NCBI GenBank assembly: GCA_050944435.1
Contig: JBMNRB010000015.1
Coordinates: 7,356-71,355 of the forward strand
Direction: 5' to 3'
DNA length: 64,000 nt
From: Ruminococcus_G sp050944435
Lineage (GTDB): Bacteria; Bacillota; Clostridia; Lachnospirales; Lachnospiraceae
The first letter of the stretch is position 1, and each line of letters begins with the position of its first letter. A program made the translations under genes and the position numbers. The notes beneath the pieces were generated by a model. It searched no databases. It was not told the origin of the DNA and was given only the letters and a program-made list of their open reading frames with translations. Below are positions 35,672-43,900 of this stretch, one piece after another.

Positions 35672-35692
35672 ATATATAAAAAACATACTTTA

Positions 35693-35709
35693 TATAACTT
35701 ATAGTTATA
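35693..35709. promoter_or_regulatory. Candidate LysR operator between leuC and lysR
   Basis: Perfect inverted repeat TATAAC-ttata-GTTATA, matching the T-N11-A shape of LysR binding sites. It lies in the 126-base divergent gap, 23 bases from the LysR start codon. Confidence 0.55.
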
Positions 35710-35732
35710 ATACTAAATGAGGGTTTAACACT

Positions 35733-36623
35733 ATGGAACAGAATTTATCACTGTATCGAATTTTTTACACCGTCGCCAACACGGGAAACATTTCCAAAGC
35801 CGCCTCTGAACTATATATCAGTCAGCCCGCCATCAGCAAATCCATCCGGAAACTGGAACAAAACCTGGAAGCCTCCCTCTTCACCCGCAGTTCCAGAGGC
35901 GTTGTGCTGACGGAAGAAGGAAAAATCCTTTACGACCACGTGAAAAACGCCTTCTCTTCCCTTCAGTCCGGCGAAGAAAAATTAAAGCAAATGAAAGATC
36001 TGGATATGGGGCATATCCGTATCGGCGTGAGCACCACACTGTGCCGTTACACCCTTCTGCCTTTTCTGAAACGTTTTATCAAAGCCCACCCCCATATCCG
36101 CATTACCATCGAATGTCAATCCAGCAACCGCACCCTGCAGCTTCTGCGGGAAAACAAAATTGATCTGGGGTTGGTTGGCCGTCCGGAACACCTGCACCAG
36201 GTGCAGTTTCAGCCTCTGGGGGAAATCGAAGATATCCTTGTCTCCACCAAATCCTATCTGGATAATCTTCACATGAGGGGAAACAGCCTTTTCCAAAATG
36301 CCACCTTAATGCTGCTGGATAAAGAAAATATCACCCGCCAGTATATGGATGAATATCTGTCTCTGAACCATATTTCCACTGAAAATGCCCTGGAAGTATC
36401 CACCATGGATCTGTTGATCGAATTCGCAAAAATCGGCCTTGGCATCGCCTGCGTAATCAAGCAGTTCGTCACCCGGGAACTGGCGGAGCAGGAGCTTCTG
36501 GAAATTCCTCTGGACATTCCCGTTCATAAAAGAGAAATTGGATTTGCTTTTCAAAAACAGAGAATGAAAAATAAAGCGGTGCAGGAATTCCTGGATTTAT
36601 CCCGCACCGCCGCCGATTTATAA
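35733..36623 (+). CDS. LysR-family regulator divergent from leuCD
   Basis: 296 residues. N-terminal helix-turn-helix (ISKAASELYISQPAISKSI, about 20-38) and a ligand-binding domain starting near 90 (HIRIGVSTTLCRY). The CysB-like length and divergent placement suggest it controls leuCD and itself, perhaps sensing a branched-chain intermediate. That assignment is inference from position and the palindrome. Confidence 0.9.
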   Translation: MEQNLSLYRIFYTVANTGNISKAASELYISQPAISKSIRKLEQNLEASLFTRSSRGVVLTEEGKILYDHVKNAFSSLQSGEEKLKQMKDLDMGHIRIGVSTTLCRYTLLPFLKRFIKAHPHIRITIECQSSNRTLQLLRENKIDLGLVGRPEHLHQVQFQPLGEIEDILVSTKSYLDNLHMRGNSLFQNATLMLLDKENITRQYMDEYLSLNHISTENALEVSTMDLLIEFAKIGLGIACVIKQFVTRELAEQELLEIPLDIPVHKREIGFAFQKQRMKNKAVQEFLDLSRTAADL

Positions 36624-36706
36624 TCTGATTCTTTCTCTTTCCTTCACTCCTAAAACCGCAATAATTAGAAGCACCGCTGCTATTCAAAAATATCATAACA
36701 ATAACA

Positions 36707-36737
36707 GAAGGACTGCTTTCTTATACAGCAGTCCTTC
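36707..36737 (-). terminator. Terminator after ilvC
   Basis: Minus-strand perfect 11-pair stem GAAGGACTGCT / AGCAGTCCTTC with a nine-base loop, then TGTTATTG. The T run is modest. It lies 11 bases after the ilvC stop and may also serve the convergent LysR gene. Confidence 0.75.
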
Positions 36738-36747
36738 CCTATCAGTT

Positions 36748-37767
36748 TTAATTATTGATCAGTTTATCTTCGTCACTCCAGCTGTACAGCTCGCGCACTT
36801 CTTTTCCTACGATTTCTGACGGATGTTCCGCAGCCAGTTTTCTCATCGCCTTGAAATGAACCTGGGATCCCGCTGAAGACATATCCAACAGGAAATCTTT
36901 TGCAAAAGTACCATCCTGGATATCGCTCAGGATCTTCTTCATCGTCTTCTTAGTCTCCTCTGTGATGATCTTCGGTCCTGTAATATAGTCGCCGTACTCA
37001 GCTGTGTTGGAGATAGAATATCTCATTCCGGCAAAACCTGACTGATAGATCAGGTCTACAATCAGTTTCATCTCATGGATACATTCAAAGTAAGCGTTTC
37101 TTGGATCGTATCCGGCCTCTACCAGAGTTTCATATCCCGCCTGCATCAGCGCACATACACCGCCGCAGAGAACTGCCTGCTCACCAAACAAGTCTGTTTC
37201 TGTCTCTGTCCGGAAAGTGGTTTCCAGAACTCCTGCTCTCGCTCCGCCGATAGCCAGCGCATAAGCCAGGGCTATATCCAAAGCTTTTCCGCTCGCATCC
37301 TGCTCCACTGCTACCAGACAGGGAACGCCTTTTCCTGCCTGATATTCGCTTCTTACTGTGTGCCCCGGTCCTTTGGGGGCTACCATGGTAACGTCTACGT
37401 TCTTAGGCGGTACAATGCATCCGAAATGGATATTAAATCCATGTGCAAACATCAGCATATTGCCCTCTTCCAGATTGGGCTCAATGGACTCTTTATACAT
37501 TTGAGCCTGTTTCTCGTCATTGATCAGAATCATGATGATATCCGCGCGTTTTGCAGCTTCTGCAGCTGTATAAACTTCAAAACCCTGTGCTTCGGCTTTT
37601 GCCCAGGATTTGCTGCCTTCATAAAGTCCGATAATAACATTGCATCCGGATTCTTTGGCATTCAGAGCATGTGCATGTCCCTGGCTTCCATATCCGATAA
37701 TTGCAATCGTTTTTCCCTCCAGCATGGAAAGGTTACAGTCTTCCTGATAATAAATTTTTGCTGCCAT
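36748..37767 (-). CDS. ilvC: Ketol-acid reductoisomerase
   Basis: Class I enzyme (339 residues) that rearranges and reduces acetolactate in valine and isoleucine synthesis. The nucleotide-binding motif GYGSQGHAHALNAKESG is at 26-42. APKGPGHTVR and the knotted C-terminal domain (FECIHEMKLIVDLIYQ) follow. AGGAGG precedes ATG 37767. It lies 57 bases after ilvN in one operon. Confidence 0.97.
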   Translation of the reverse strand: MAAKIYYQEDCNLSMLEGKTIAIIGYGSQGHAHALNAKESGCNVIIGLYEGSKSWAKAEAQGFEVYTAAEAAKRADIIMILINDEKQAQMYKESIEPNLEEGNMLMFAHGFNIHFGCIVPPKNVDVTMVAPKGPGHTVRSEYQAGKGVPCLVAVEQDASGKALDIALAYALAIGGARAGVLETTFRTETETDLFGEQAVLCGGVCALMQAGYETLVEAGYDPRNAYFECIHEMKLIVDLIYQSGFAGMRYSISNTAEYGDYITGPKIITEETKKTMKKILSDIQDGTFAKDFLLDMSSAGSQVHFKAMRKLAAEHPSEIVGKEVRELYSWSDEDKLINN

Positions 37768-37824
37768 TTTTCTTCCTCCTGGTAATTTAATTTTATGTTA
37801 GGGGATTACTCCTCCAGCAAGCTG

Positions 37825-38322
37825 TTACAAATACTGAACGTCATCCGCTCCCCTGGAAAGTCCTGCCAGTCCCGTTCTGGCCAGCTCCAGAATTTCATAT
37901 TCATCCAGTATGTCCAGAAATGCCTCCAGCTTCCGCTGTTCGCCGGTCAGTTCAATGACCATAGATTCTTTTCCCACATCCACGATTTTTGCACGGAAAA
38001 TCTGTGCAATAGATGTAATATTCTGTCTCTGATTCGGCATAACTTTAATTTTTATCAGCATCAATTCCCGGTTTACGCTCTCCCCAGGTTTCAACACTTT
38101 AATGTGACGCACATCCACCAGCTTTTCCAGCTGCTTCGTAATCTGATCCAAAACCAGATCATCTCCGCTGCACACGACAGTCATGCGGGTAATTTCCGGA
38201 TTGGTAGTCATACCGGCAGTGATACTGTCAATACTGTACCCTCTGCGGCTGAACAGTCCTGCCACACGGCTGAGCACGCCTGACGTGTTATCAACCAATA
38301 TAGATAAGACTCTGCGTTTCAT
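37825..38322 (-). CDS. ilvN: Acetolactate synthase small (regulatory) subunit
   Basis: 165-residue regulatory subunit with an N-terminal ACT domain (VLSILVDNTSGVLSRVAGLF) and a C-terminal domain (about 80-165). It mediates valine feedback on the catalytic subunit, which is not encoded nearby. ATG at 38322 with AGGAAG just upstream gives the family start MKRRVLSILV; an ATG 15 codons earlier is rejected. Confidence 0.94.
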   Translation of the reverse strand: MKRRVLSILVDNTSGVLSRVAGLFSRRGYSIDSITAGMTTNPEITRMTVVCSGDDLVLDQITKQLEKLVDVRHIKVLKPGESVNRELMLIKIKVMPNQRQNITSIAQIFRAKIVDVGKESMVIELTGEQRKLEAFLDILDEYEILELARTGLAGLSRGADDVQYL

Positions 38323-38369
38323 AAACTTCCTGCTTTCTTTCTCTAATGCGTTAAATAACTCTGCCAATT

Positions 38370-38398
38370 ATTCTACCAATATATACTTTTTTTGTCAA
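38370..38398 (-). promoter_or_regulatory. Promoter of ilvN-ilvC
   Basis: Minus-strand perfect TTGACA, 17-base spacer and TAGAAT, about 48 bases before ilvN. The resulting leader is too short for a T-box or attenuator. Confidence 0.75.
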
Positions 38399-38428
38399 TG
38401 AGAATTTGGCAGGGTGAACAGAATACAT

Positions 38429-38845
38429 CTATTCCCCTATTATCTTGATTAAAACTCTCTTATCCCTTTTCCCGTCAAACTCATAATAAAAAATCTGTTC
38501 CCAGGTTCCGAAATCCAGACGTCCGCCGGTAATGGCCACCACTGTCTCCCTTCCCATAATTGTCCTTTTCAGATGAGCATCCGCGTTATCCTCGTATCCG
38601 TTGTGCCGGTACTGGCTGTAAGGCTTCTCCGGCGCCAGACCCTCCAGCCACTTTTCATAATCCTGGTGAAGCCCGCTTTCATCATCGTTAATAAACACGC
38701 TGGCCGTAATATTCATGGCATTCACCAGAACCATCCCCTCTTTTACGCCGCTTTTAGCAACGGCATCCTGCACATCTCTTGTAATATTTACCAGTCCTCT
38801 TCTGGCAGGCAGATGAAAGTGCAGTTCTTGTCGAAATGATTTCAT
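38429..38845 (-). CDS. YjbQ/UPF0047 family protein (second copy)
   Basis: 138-residue UPF0047 protein, shorter than and diverged from the copy at 29938-30390. The histidine signature is altered: RHNGYEDNADAHLKRTIMG replaces the KHHDTWHDD cluster, with GTWEQIFYYEFDG in the C-terminal part. This form is closer to the widespread YjbQ type. AGGAGG precedes ATG 38845 but is locked in a hairpin. Function is uncertain, as for the family. Confidence 0.88.
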   Translation of the reverse strand: MKSFRQELHFHLPARRGLVNITRDVQDAVAKSGVKEGMVLVNAMNITASVFINDDESGLHQDYEKWLEGLAPEKPYSQYRHNGYEDNADAHLKRTIMGRETVVAITGGRLDFGTWEQIFYYEFDGKRDKRVLIKIIGE

Positions 38846-38856
38846 AAATAAAATAC

Positions 38857-38897
38857 CTCCTGTAATCTCTCCTAATTATTATGACAGATTACAGGAG
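38857..38897 (-). promoter_or_regulatory. 12-pair hairpin covering the ribosome site of the second YjbQ gene
   Basis: On the minus strand CTCCTGTAATCT (38886-38897) can pair perfectly with AGATTACAGGAG (38857-38868), loop 17 bases. The 3' arm contains most of the Shine-Dalgarno of the gene starting at 38845. A T-rich stretch follows, so it may also act as a terminator for the ABC permease gene just upstream. Confidence 0.65.
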
Positions 38898-38906
38898 TAT
38901 ATCAAG

Positions 38907-39563
38907 TCAAAATTCTCTTTTCGAAAAAATATGCAGAGAGGCCAGATAAGCGCCCCCATATACGGCCAGCAATATGAGAACTCCTATCCCCATGGCCAGC
39001 ATCCCATTGCCTATTCGGAACAGGCGTTCTATCAAAATATTCAGACCTTCACCGCCGACGATTCTCCCCAGAATAAGGATAAAGGCCACCGGAACAGCAA
39101 TAATGCCCAAGATAAAAAATCTGGCTCTTTCCGTTCTCCATTTAAGCGCCGCCGGTACAATCAGCGCGTCGATTATCAGGTAAATCCAGGTCACGCTCAG
39201 TGTCTGCACAACCCACTCCGTCAGATTTTCCCCGCTGAAAAATCCGATACACGCCATCACCGCCAGGCTTCCCGCCACAGAAATACAAAACAATGCTCCC
39301 GCCAGGATCAGCAGAAAGAGAAATTTTTCCTTCACAATCATTCTTCTGCTGACCGGAAGAGTCATAGAATACAGAAAACCGCCGTTATCCTCTGTGCCAA
39401 TGGAGGCAAATATCAGCGACATACTGCATACCATCCCCATAATCATCAGGTATGACGGACTCTTCAAAAGGACGCTCAATACTCCCAAAAAAAGAAGAAC
39501 AAACAAATACTGCCGCATATATTGCTTCAGGCAGTAAAAATCTTTCAGCAATAATCCCTTCAT
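38907..39563 (-). CDS. ABC-2 type permease of a GntR-controlled exporter
   Basis: 218 residues with six predicted membrane helices (for example FVLLFLGVLSVLL and MGIGVLILLAVYGGAYLAS). It overlaps the ATPase gene by four bases and is the last gene of the GntR-ATPase-permease operon. The layout is like YtrA-type operons of Firmicutes, whose substrates are often linked to cell envelope stress. The substrate is unknown here. Confidence 0.87.
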   Translation of the reverse strand: MKGLLLKDFYCLKQYMRQYLFVLLFLGVLSVLLKSPSYLMIMGMVCSMSLIFASIGTEDNGGFLYSMTLPVSRRMIVKEKFLFLLILAGALFCISVAGSLAVMACIGFFSGENLTEWVVQTLSVTWIYLIIDALIVPAALKWRTERARFFILGIIAVPVAFILILGRIVGGEGLNILIERLFRIGNGMLAMGIGVLILLAVYGGAYLASLHIFSKREF

Positions 39564-40420
39564 GGCTTTTCCCCCTTCACCAGAAACAGAATGATTTCCT
39601 CAATATTCGTTGGATCAATTGCGAACTCCCCCTCCAGCTCTTTCAGTCTGTCTTTCCCTTTCACCAAAACTTCACATTGAAACTGGCCTTTTCGCACAGA
39701 TAAAATCTGTTTTTTGGGAACTTTCACCAAAAATTTTTCCGAACATCGGAGTACGCCGTAATCACAGAGCATTTCGTCTTTATTCATAAAAAATTTCAGT
39801 TTTCCCTCCTGGAGAAAGGCGATATAATCTGATATTTTCTCCAGATCACTGGTGATATGAGAAGAAATCAGCACCGTATGGGTTTCATCCTGGATGAATT
39901 CCAACAGGATATCCAGAATTTCATCTCTTACCACAGGATCCAGTCCGCTGGTCGCCTCATCGAAAATCAGAAGTTTTGCATCGTGGGAAAGAGCGATTGC
40001 CAGATTCAGCTTCATCTTCATCCCTTTGGAGTAATCTTTGATCTTTTTGTCTGCATCGATCTTGAATTGTTTTAAATATTTTCCATATTCCCTTTTCTGC
40101 CATCTGTCATATATATGTTCCAGACAAAGACCTATCTCCTGGGCATTCATGGCGGCTGCAAAATCCAGATCTCCCAAAATCACCCCCACATCATTTTTCC
40201 ATCCTCCCGGCAGGTCATCAAGGGGGGTACCATTTAAGAGAATCTGCCCCTCGTCCATATGAATCAGCCCCAGAATTCCCTTCAGCATCGTCGTCTTTCC
40301 CGCGCCGTTTTCTCCCACCAGACCAGTAATACATCCTCTGGGAATGTCCAGATTCAGCGCTCCCAAAGTAAATGCATCATACCGTTTTACAACATTTCTC
40401 AAACTGATTGCCGTATCCAT
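39560..40420 (-). CDS. ABC transporter ATP-binding protein (GntR operon)
   Basis: 286-residue ATPase with Walker A GENGAGKTT (near 37-45), signature YSKGMKMKL, Walker B LLIFDEATSGLDP and switch ISSHIT. A C-terminal extension of about 70 residues follows the nucleotide-binding domain. ATG at 40420 with GAGGAGG upstream is chosen; the in-frame TTG six codons earlier is rejected. Four bases after the GntR gene. Confidence 0.93.
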   Translation of the reverse strand: MDTAISLRNVVKRYDAFTLGALNLDIPRGCITGLVGENGAGKTTMLKGILGLIHMDEGQILLNGTPLDDLPGGWKNDVGVILGDLDFAAAMNAQEIGLCLEHIYDRWQKREYGKYLKQFKIDADKKIKDYSKGMKMKLNLAIALSHDAKLLIFDEATSGLDPVVRDEILDILLEFIQDETHTVLISSHITSDLEKISDYIAFLQEGKLKFFMNKDEMLCDYGVLRCSEKFLVKVPKKQILSVRKGQFQCEVLVKGKDRLKELEGEFAIDPTNIEEIILFLVKGEKP

Positions 40421-40424
40421 CTTC

Positions 40425-40799
40425 TCATGCCTCCTCAATCAACATCTGCAGCATTTCTTTCAGCTCATCCATAGACACCCCTGTCTGCCGTGCTTTTTCA
40501 ATTGCAGTGCTCAAAGCAGCCTCTATCTGTTTCAGCTGTTCCTCCCGCAAAAGTTCATGGTTGGATTCTGCCACAAAACTGCCCTTCCCCACCACGGTAT
40601 ATATAAATCCATCTTTTTCCAGGTCCTCATATGCCCGCTTCGTCGTAATTACGCTGATGCGAAGCTCCTTTGCCAACATTCTCATGGAAGGAAGGGGATC
40701 ATGAGCTTTCAGCTCTCCCGTCATAATCATCCGTTTCAGCTGAGAGGCAATCTGTTCATAGATAGGTTTCCCACTGGAATTACTGATAATGATATCCAT
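40425..40799 (-). CDS. GntR-family repressor, YtrA type
   Basis: 124 residues: N-terminal winged helix (IYEQIASQLKRMIMTGELK, then LPSMRMLAKELRISVITTKRAYEDL) and a short helical C-terminal tail without a large effector domain, the hallmark of the YtrA subfamily. It very likely represses its own operon through the palindrome at 40822-40842. It is the first gene of an ABC exporter operon. Confidence 0.92.
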   Translation of the reverse strand: MDIIISNSSGKPIYEQIASQLKRMIMTGELKAHDPLPSMRMLAKELRISVITTKRAYEDLEKDGFIYTVVGKGSFVAESNHELLREEQLKQIEAALSTAIEKARQTGVSMDELKEMLQMLIEEA

Positions 40800-40821
40800 G
40801 AATTTTCTCCTCGTGTTTTAT

Positions 40822-40842
40822 TGTATATATTCATTATATACA
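40822..40842. promoter_or_regulatory. Candidate YtrA/GntR operator
   Basis: Perfect inverted repeat TGTATATA-ttcat-TATATACA, 22 bases before the GntR start codon. It covers the -10 box of the promoter, as expected for autorepression. Confidence 0.75.
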
Positions 40843-40861
40843 CCATGCACACTTCTGTCAA
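40833..40861 (-). promoter_or_regulatory. Consensus promoter of the GntR-ABC operon
   Basis: Minus-strand TTGACA, exactly 17 bases, TATAAT: a full consensus sigma-A promoter. Its strength makes sense only if repressed, and the operator overlaps it. Confidence 0.85.
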
Positions 40862-40871
40862 TGCTTATATT

Positions 40872-40915
40872 AAAAATCCGGACGAAAATACATTTTTGTA
40901 TCTCCGTCCGGATTT
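40872..40915 (-). terminator. Rho-independent terminator after the activase gene
   Basis: Minus-strand stem AAATCCGGACG / CGTCCGGATTT with an inner ATACA/TGTAT stem, followed by TTAATA. It begins four bases after the stop codon of the 1466-residue gene. Confidence 0.8.
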
Positions 40916-40918
40916 CCT

Positions 40919-43900
40919 TTATTTTTTTCCGGATTCCGAAAGTTTAATATTCATCACCAGCATTTGAAGCCTGTTTTCTATATTGGCAAAACTAACGTCC
41001 GGATCATAATCCAGGGGCAGAATCTGCGCGTCCGGATACTTTTCTTTGATTTTTTTGGAAATCCCCCTGCCCACCACATGGTTGGGAAGACAGCCGAAAG
41101 GCTGCAAAATAACGAACACCCGGCATCCTTTTTTGGCGTGGTGCAGAATTTCTCCGGGAATCAGGATCCCTTCTCCTGCGTCAAAGGTATGGGGAATCAC
41201 CGGATCGCTCTCCCTGGCCAGCTCCTGGATACGCGCCGGCTTTTCATAGAGTGGATGGGAGGAGGCAATCTTATCCGTTAAATTATGGGCAAGATCGAAA
41301 AAACAGTCCACAGCTCTGAAAAAAAGTTTTTTCGTCAGCGGTCTGTTCACCTGATACTCACGAATCTGGCTGTCCTGATAGAAATAAGTTTTCTGTATCA
41401 CATCCGACATTCTGGCTTCAATGATTTCAAAACCATTTTTCTCCAGATATTCCTCGATATCATGATTGGCGCCCGGGTGGAAATTCAGAAGATATTCTCC
41501 TACAATCAGTACCCGGGGACGGGGAACTGATCGGTCGTAAGCCACTTCCCCCATGAGGTGAACCGCCCGTTTAAACCCCCGGAGAGCGCCGCTGATGCCG
41601 GACTGCTGCAGCCCATTGATCACCGCATCCATCGCTTCCTCAAAAGCCCGCTGTGCGCTCCCTTTCTCCAGCTCATAGGGGCGAATCTTCCGCAGCAGCT
41701 CCTCCAGTACATCTATCATAGGCAGCCCGAAAACCAGCCGGGCTCCAGAAAGCAGGCTCATACGGAATCCAGGATGTATGTTATGATAATCCACATCATC
41801 ATTGGTGAGAATCGGAATGTTCTCATAGCCGGCATCATCCAGTGCTTTTCTCAGCAACGCTCCGTAATGGGTCAGCCGGCAGTCGCCGATATATTTCGCC
41901 ATGGCAACCGCCGTATTCTCCACATCATACTTTCCGCTGTCCAGTGATGCCAGAACTTCTCCGATGACGATCTGAGCCGGAAAACAGATGTCGTTGTGTA
42001 CGTATCGTTTTCCCATACGAATCGCCTCTTCCCGCCCGATCTCAAGGGGAACGGCGCGGATTCCCTGTCCCTGAAGCGCAGCAGACATCAGACGGCTGAA
42101 TGCATGGGAAGTATTGGGAACCAAAACGGTCTTTTCCTTCCGATCCGCCTTTTCAAATTTTAGGGGATAGGGATCCTTTAACTTTCCCGCCTTTTTCTGC
42201 TCCGCCCGTTCTCTTTTCATGGCTACCGTCTCCAAGAAAGACCGGATCCTGATCCGCAACGGACCCTGGATATCACTTTCATCCACTTTCAGTATCAGAG
42301 GAATTTTTCCGGACACCTCGTCCATGAGACGAACAATTTCATCGGAAAGATAGGCATCATGGCCGCATCCGAAACTTACGATCTGAACGTATTCCAGACT
42401 TTGGTTTTTCGCTGCAATGAGAGCGGAAGACAACATCCTGGCATGATAATTATTGACGATATCCAGTCGGCTTAAACTAAGATCCTCCTGTTCCGTTCCC
42501 GGCAGAGAATCTGCCGTCAGGACCGGTATTCCCATACCGGTAAAAATCTCCGGAAGTTCATGATTGACCAATGTATCGTTTTGATAAGGTCTGGAAGCGA
42601 GAACTACTGCAAATTTGCCTTCCTTTTCTGCCTGTTCCAGCACCTGTCTTCCCCGCTCTTTCAACTCATTCTGAAACAGCTCCTGCGCCCGGTTCCCAGC
42701 TCCGATGGCCCTGGCTGTTTCTTTTTCGGAAATCTGAAAGGTTTCTTTCATATACCGCTTTAATTGGTTTTCCTGATCTTCTTTTGTATACCAGTGGAAC
42801 AGCGGAGCATCGTAGGGAATCCCCCACAATTCTTCCGGATTATCGGAATTTCCCACTACCAGCGGATACCCTTTCACAACTGCGCACATAGACTGACTGG
42901 TTTTTTCCGTATTTTCCGACGGCACAGTGGTCACCGACGGCATAAAAATCCGATCCACCTTTTTCTCAGCCAGATTTCTGAGATGGCCATGTACCAATTT
43001 GGCAGGAAAACAAACTGTATCTGAGGTTACCGCCGAGAGTCCCTTTTCATAAATTTCTCTCGTACTGGGATCTGATACCTTTACCTGAAATCCCAATGCT
43101 CGCCAGAAAGTCCGCCAAAAAGGCATCATCTCCCAGAATGCCAGAACTCTGGGTATACCAATTGTGATATCCCTTTTTCTTTCCGGCTCTGGGCAGGAAT
43201 ATTTTCGGAAAAGAAGTTTTTCTCTCACCCGATATAAATTCGGTACAGCATTGGCCTTCTGCACTTTCTCCTTTAACTGTTTCTTCACGCCGGAATCTCC
43301 GGGATCTCCCAGAATTTCCCCCCGTTCACATCGGTTGTTGGTAATCCAGGAATTTCCATTGGAGAAGAGAAGAATGGTCCTTTTACAGTGATTGGTACAG
43401 AAGGGGCAGGGAGAGTTTGCCTGTTGTCTGTAAGAAAATTTTTCCAGTTCGTCCAAATGAATAAACGTCCGGTCAGCCGGGTTTTTCTGGTGCCTTTCCT
43501 TTGCAATCAGCGCAATCCCTATGGCACCCATAAGTCCTGGATAAGGAGCACGGACCACTTCCCTCCCCGTATACTCCTCCATGGCTCTTAAAACCGCGTC
43601 GTTCTCAAAAGTGCCTCCCTGTACCACAATCTTTTCTCCAAGAGAATCCAGATTAGACAGCCGAACCACCTTTGTGAATACATTTTCAATAATGGAACGG
43701 CACAGTCCGGCCATAATATCCTGGGCTCCCCTTCCGTTTCTCTGTTCCGTAATAATACTGCTGTTCATAAAAACCGTACACCGGCTTCCCAGCACTGCCG
43801 GATGTTTCGATGAAAAGGCTGCCTTGGCAATCTCCTTAGTCGGAATATTAAGGGAGGAGGCAAAGTTTTCCAGAAATGAACCGCAGCCGGAAGAACATGC

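Noticed and set aside
38323..38428. T-box or attenuator before ilvN-ilvC
   Set aside because: The promoter at 38370-38398 leaves a leader of about 40 bases, too short, and no T-box sequence is present.
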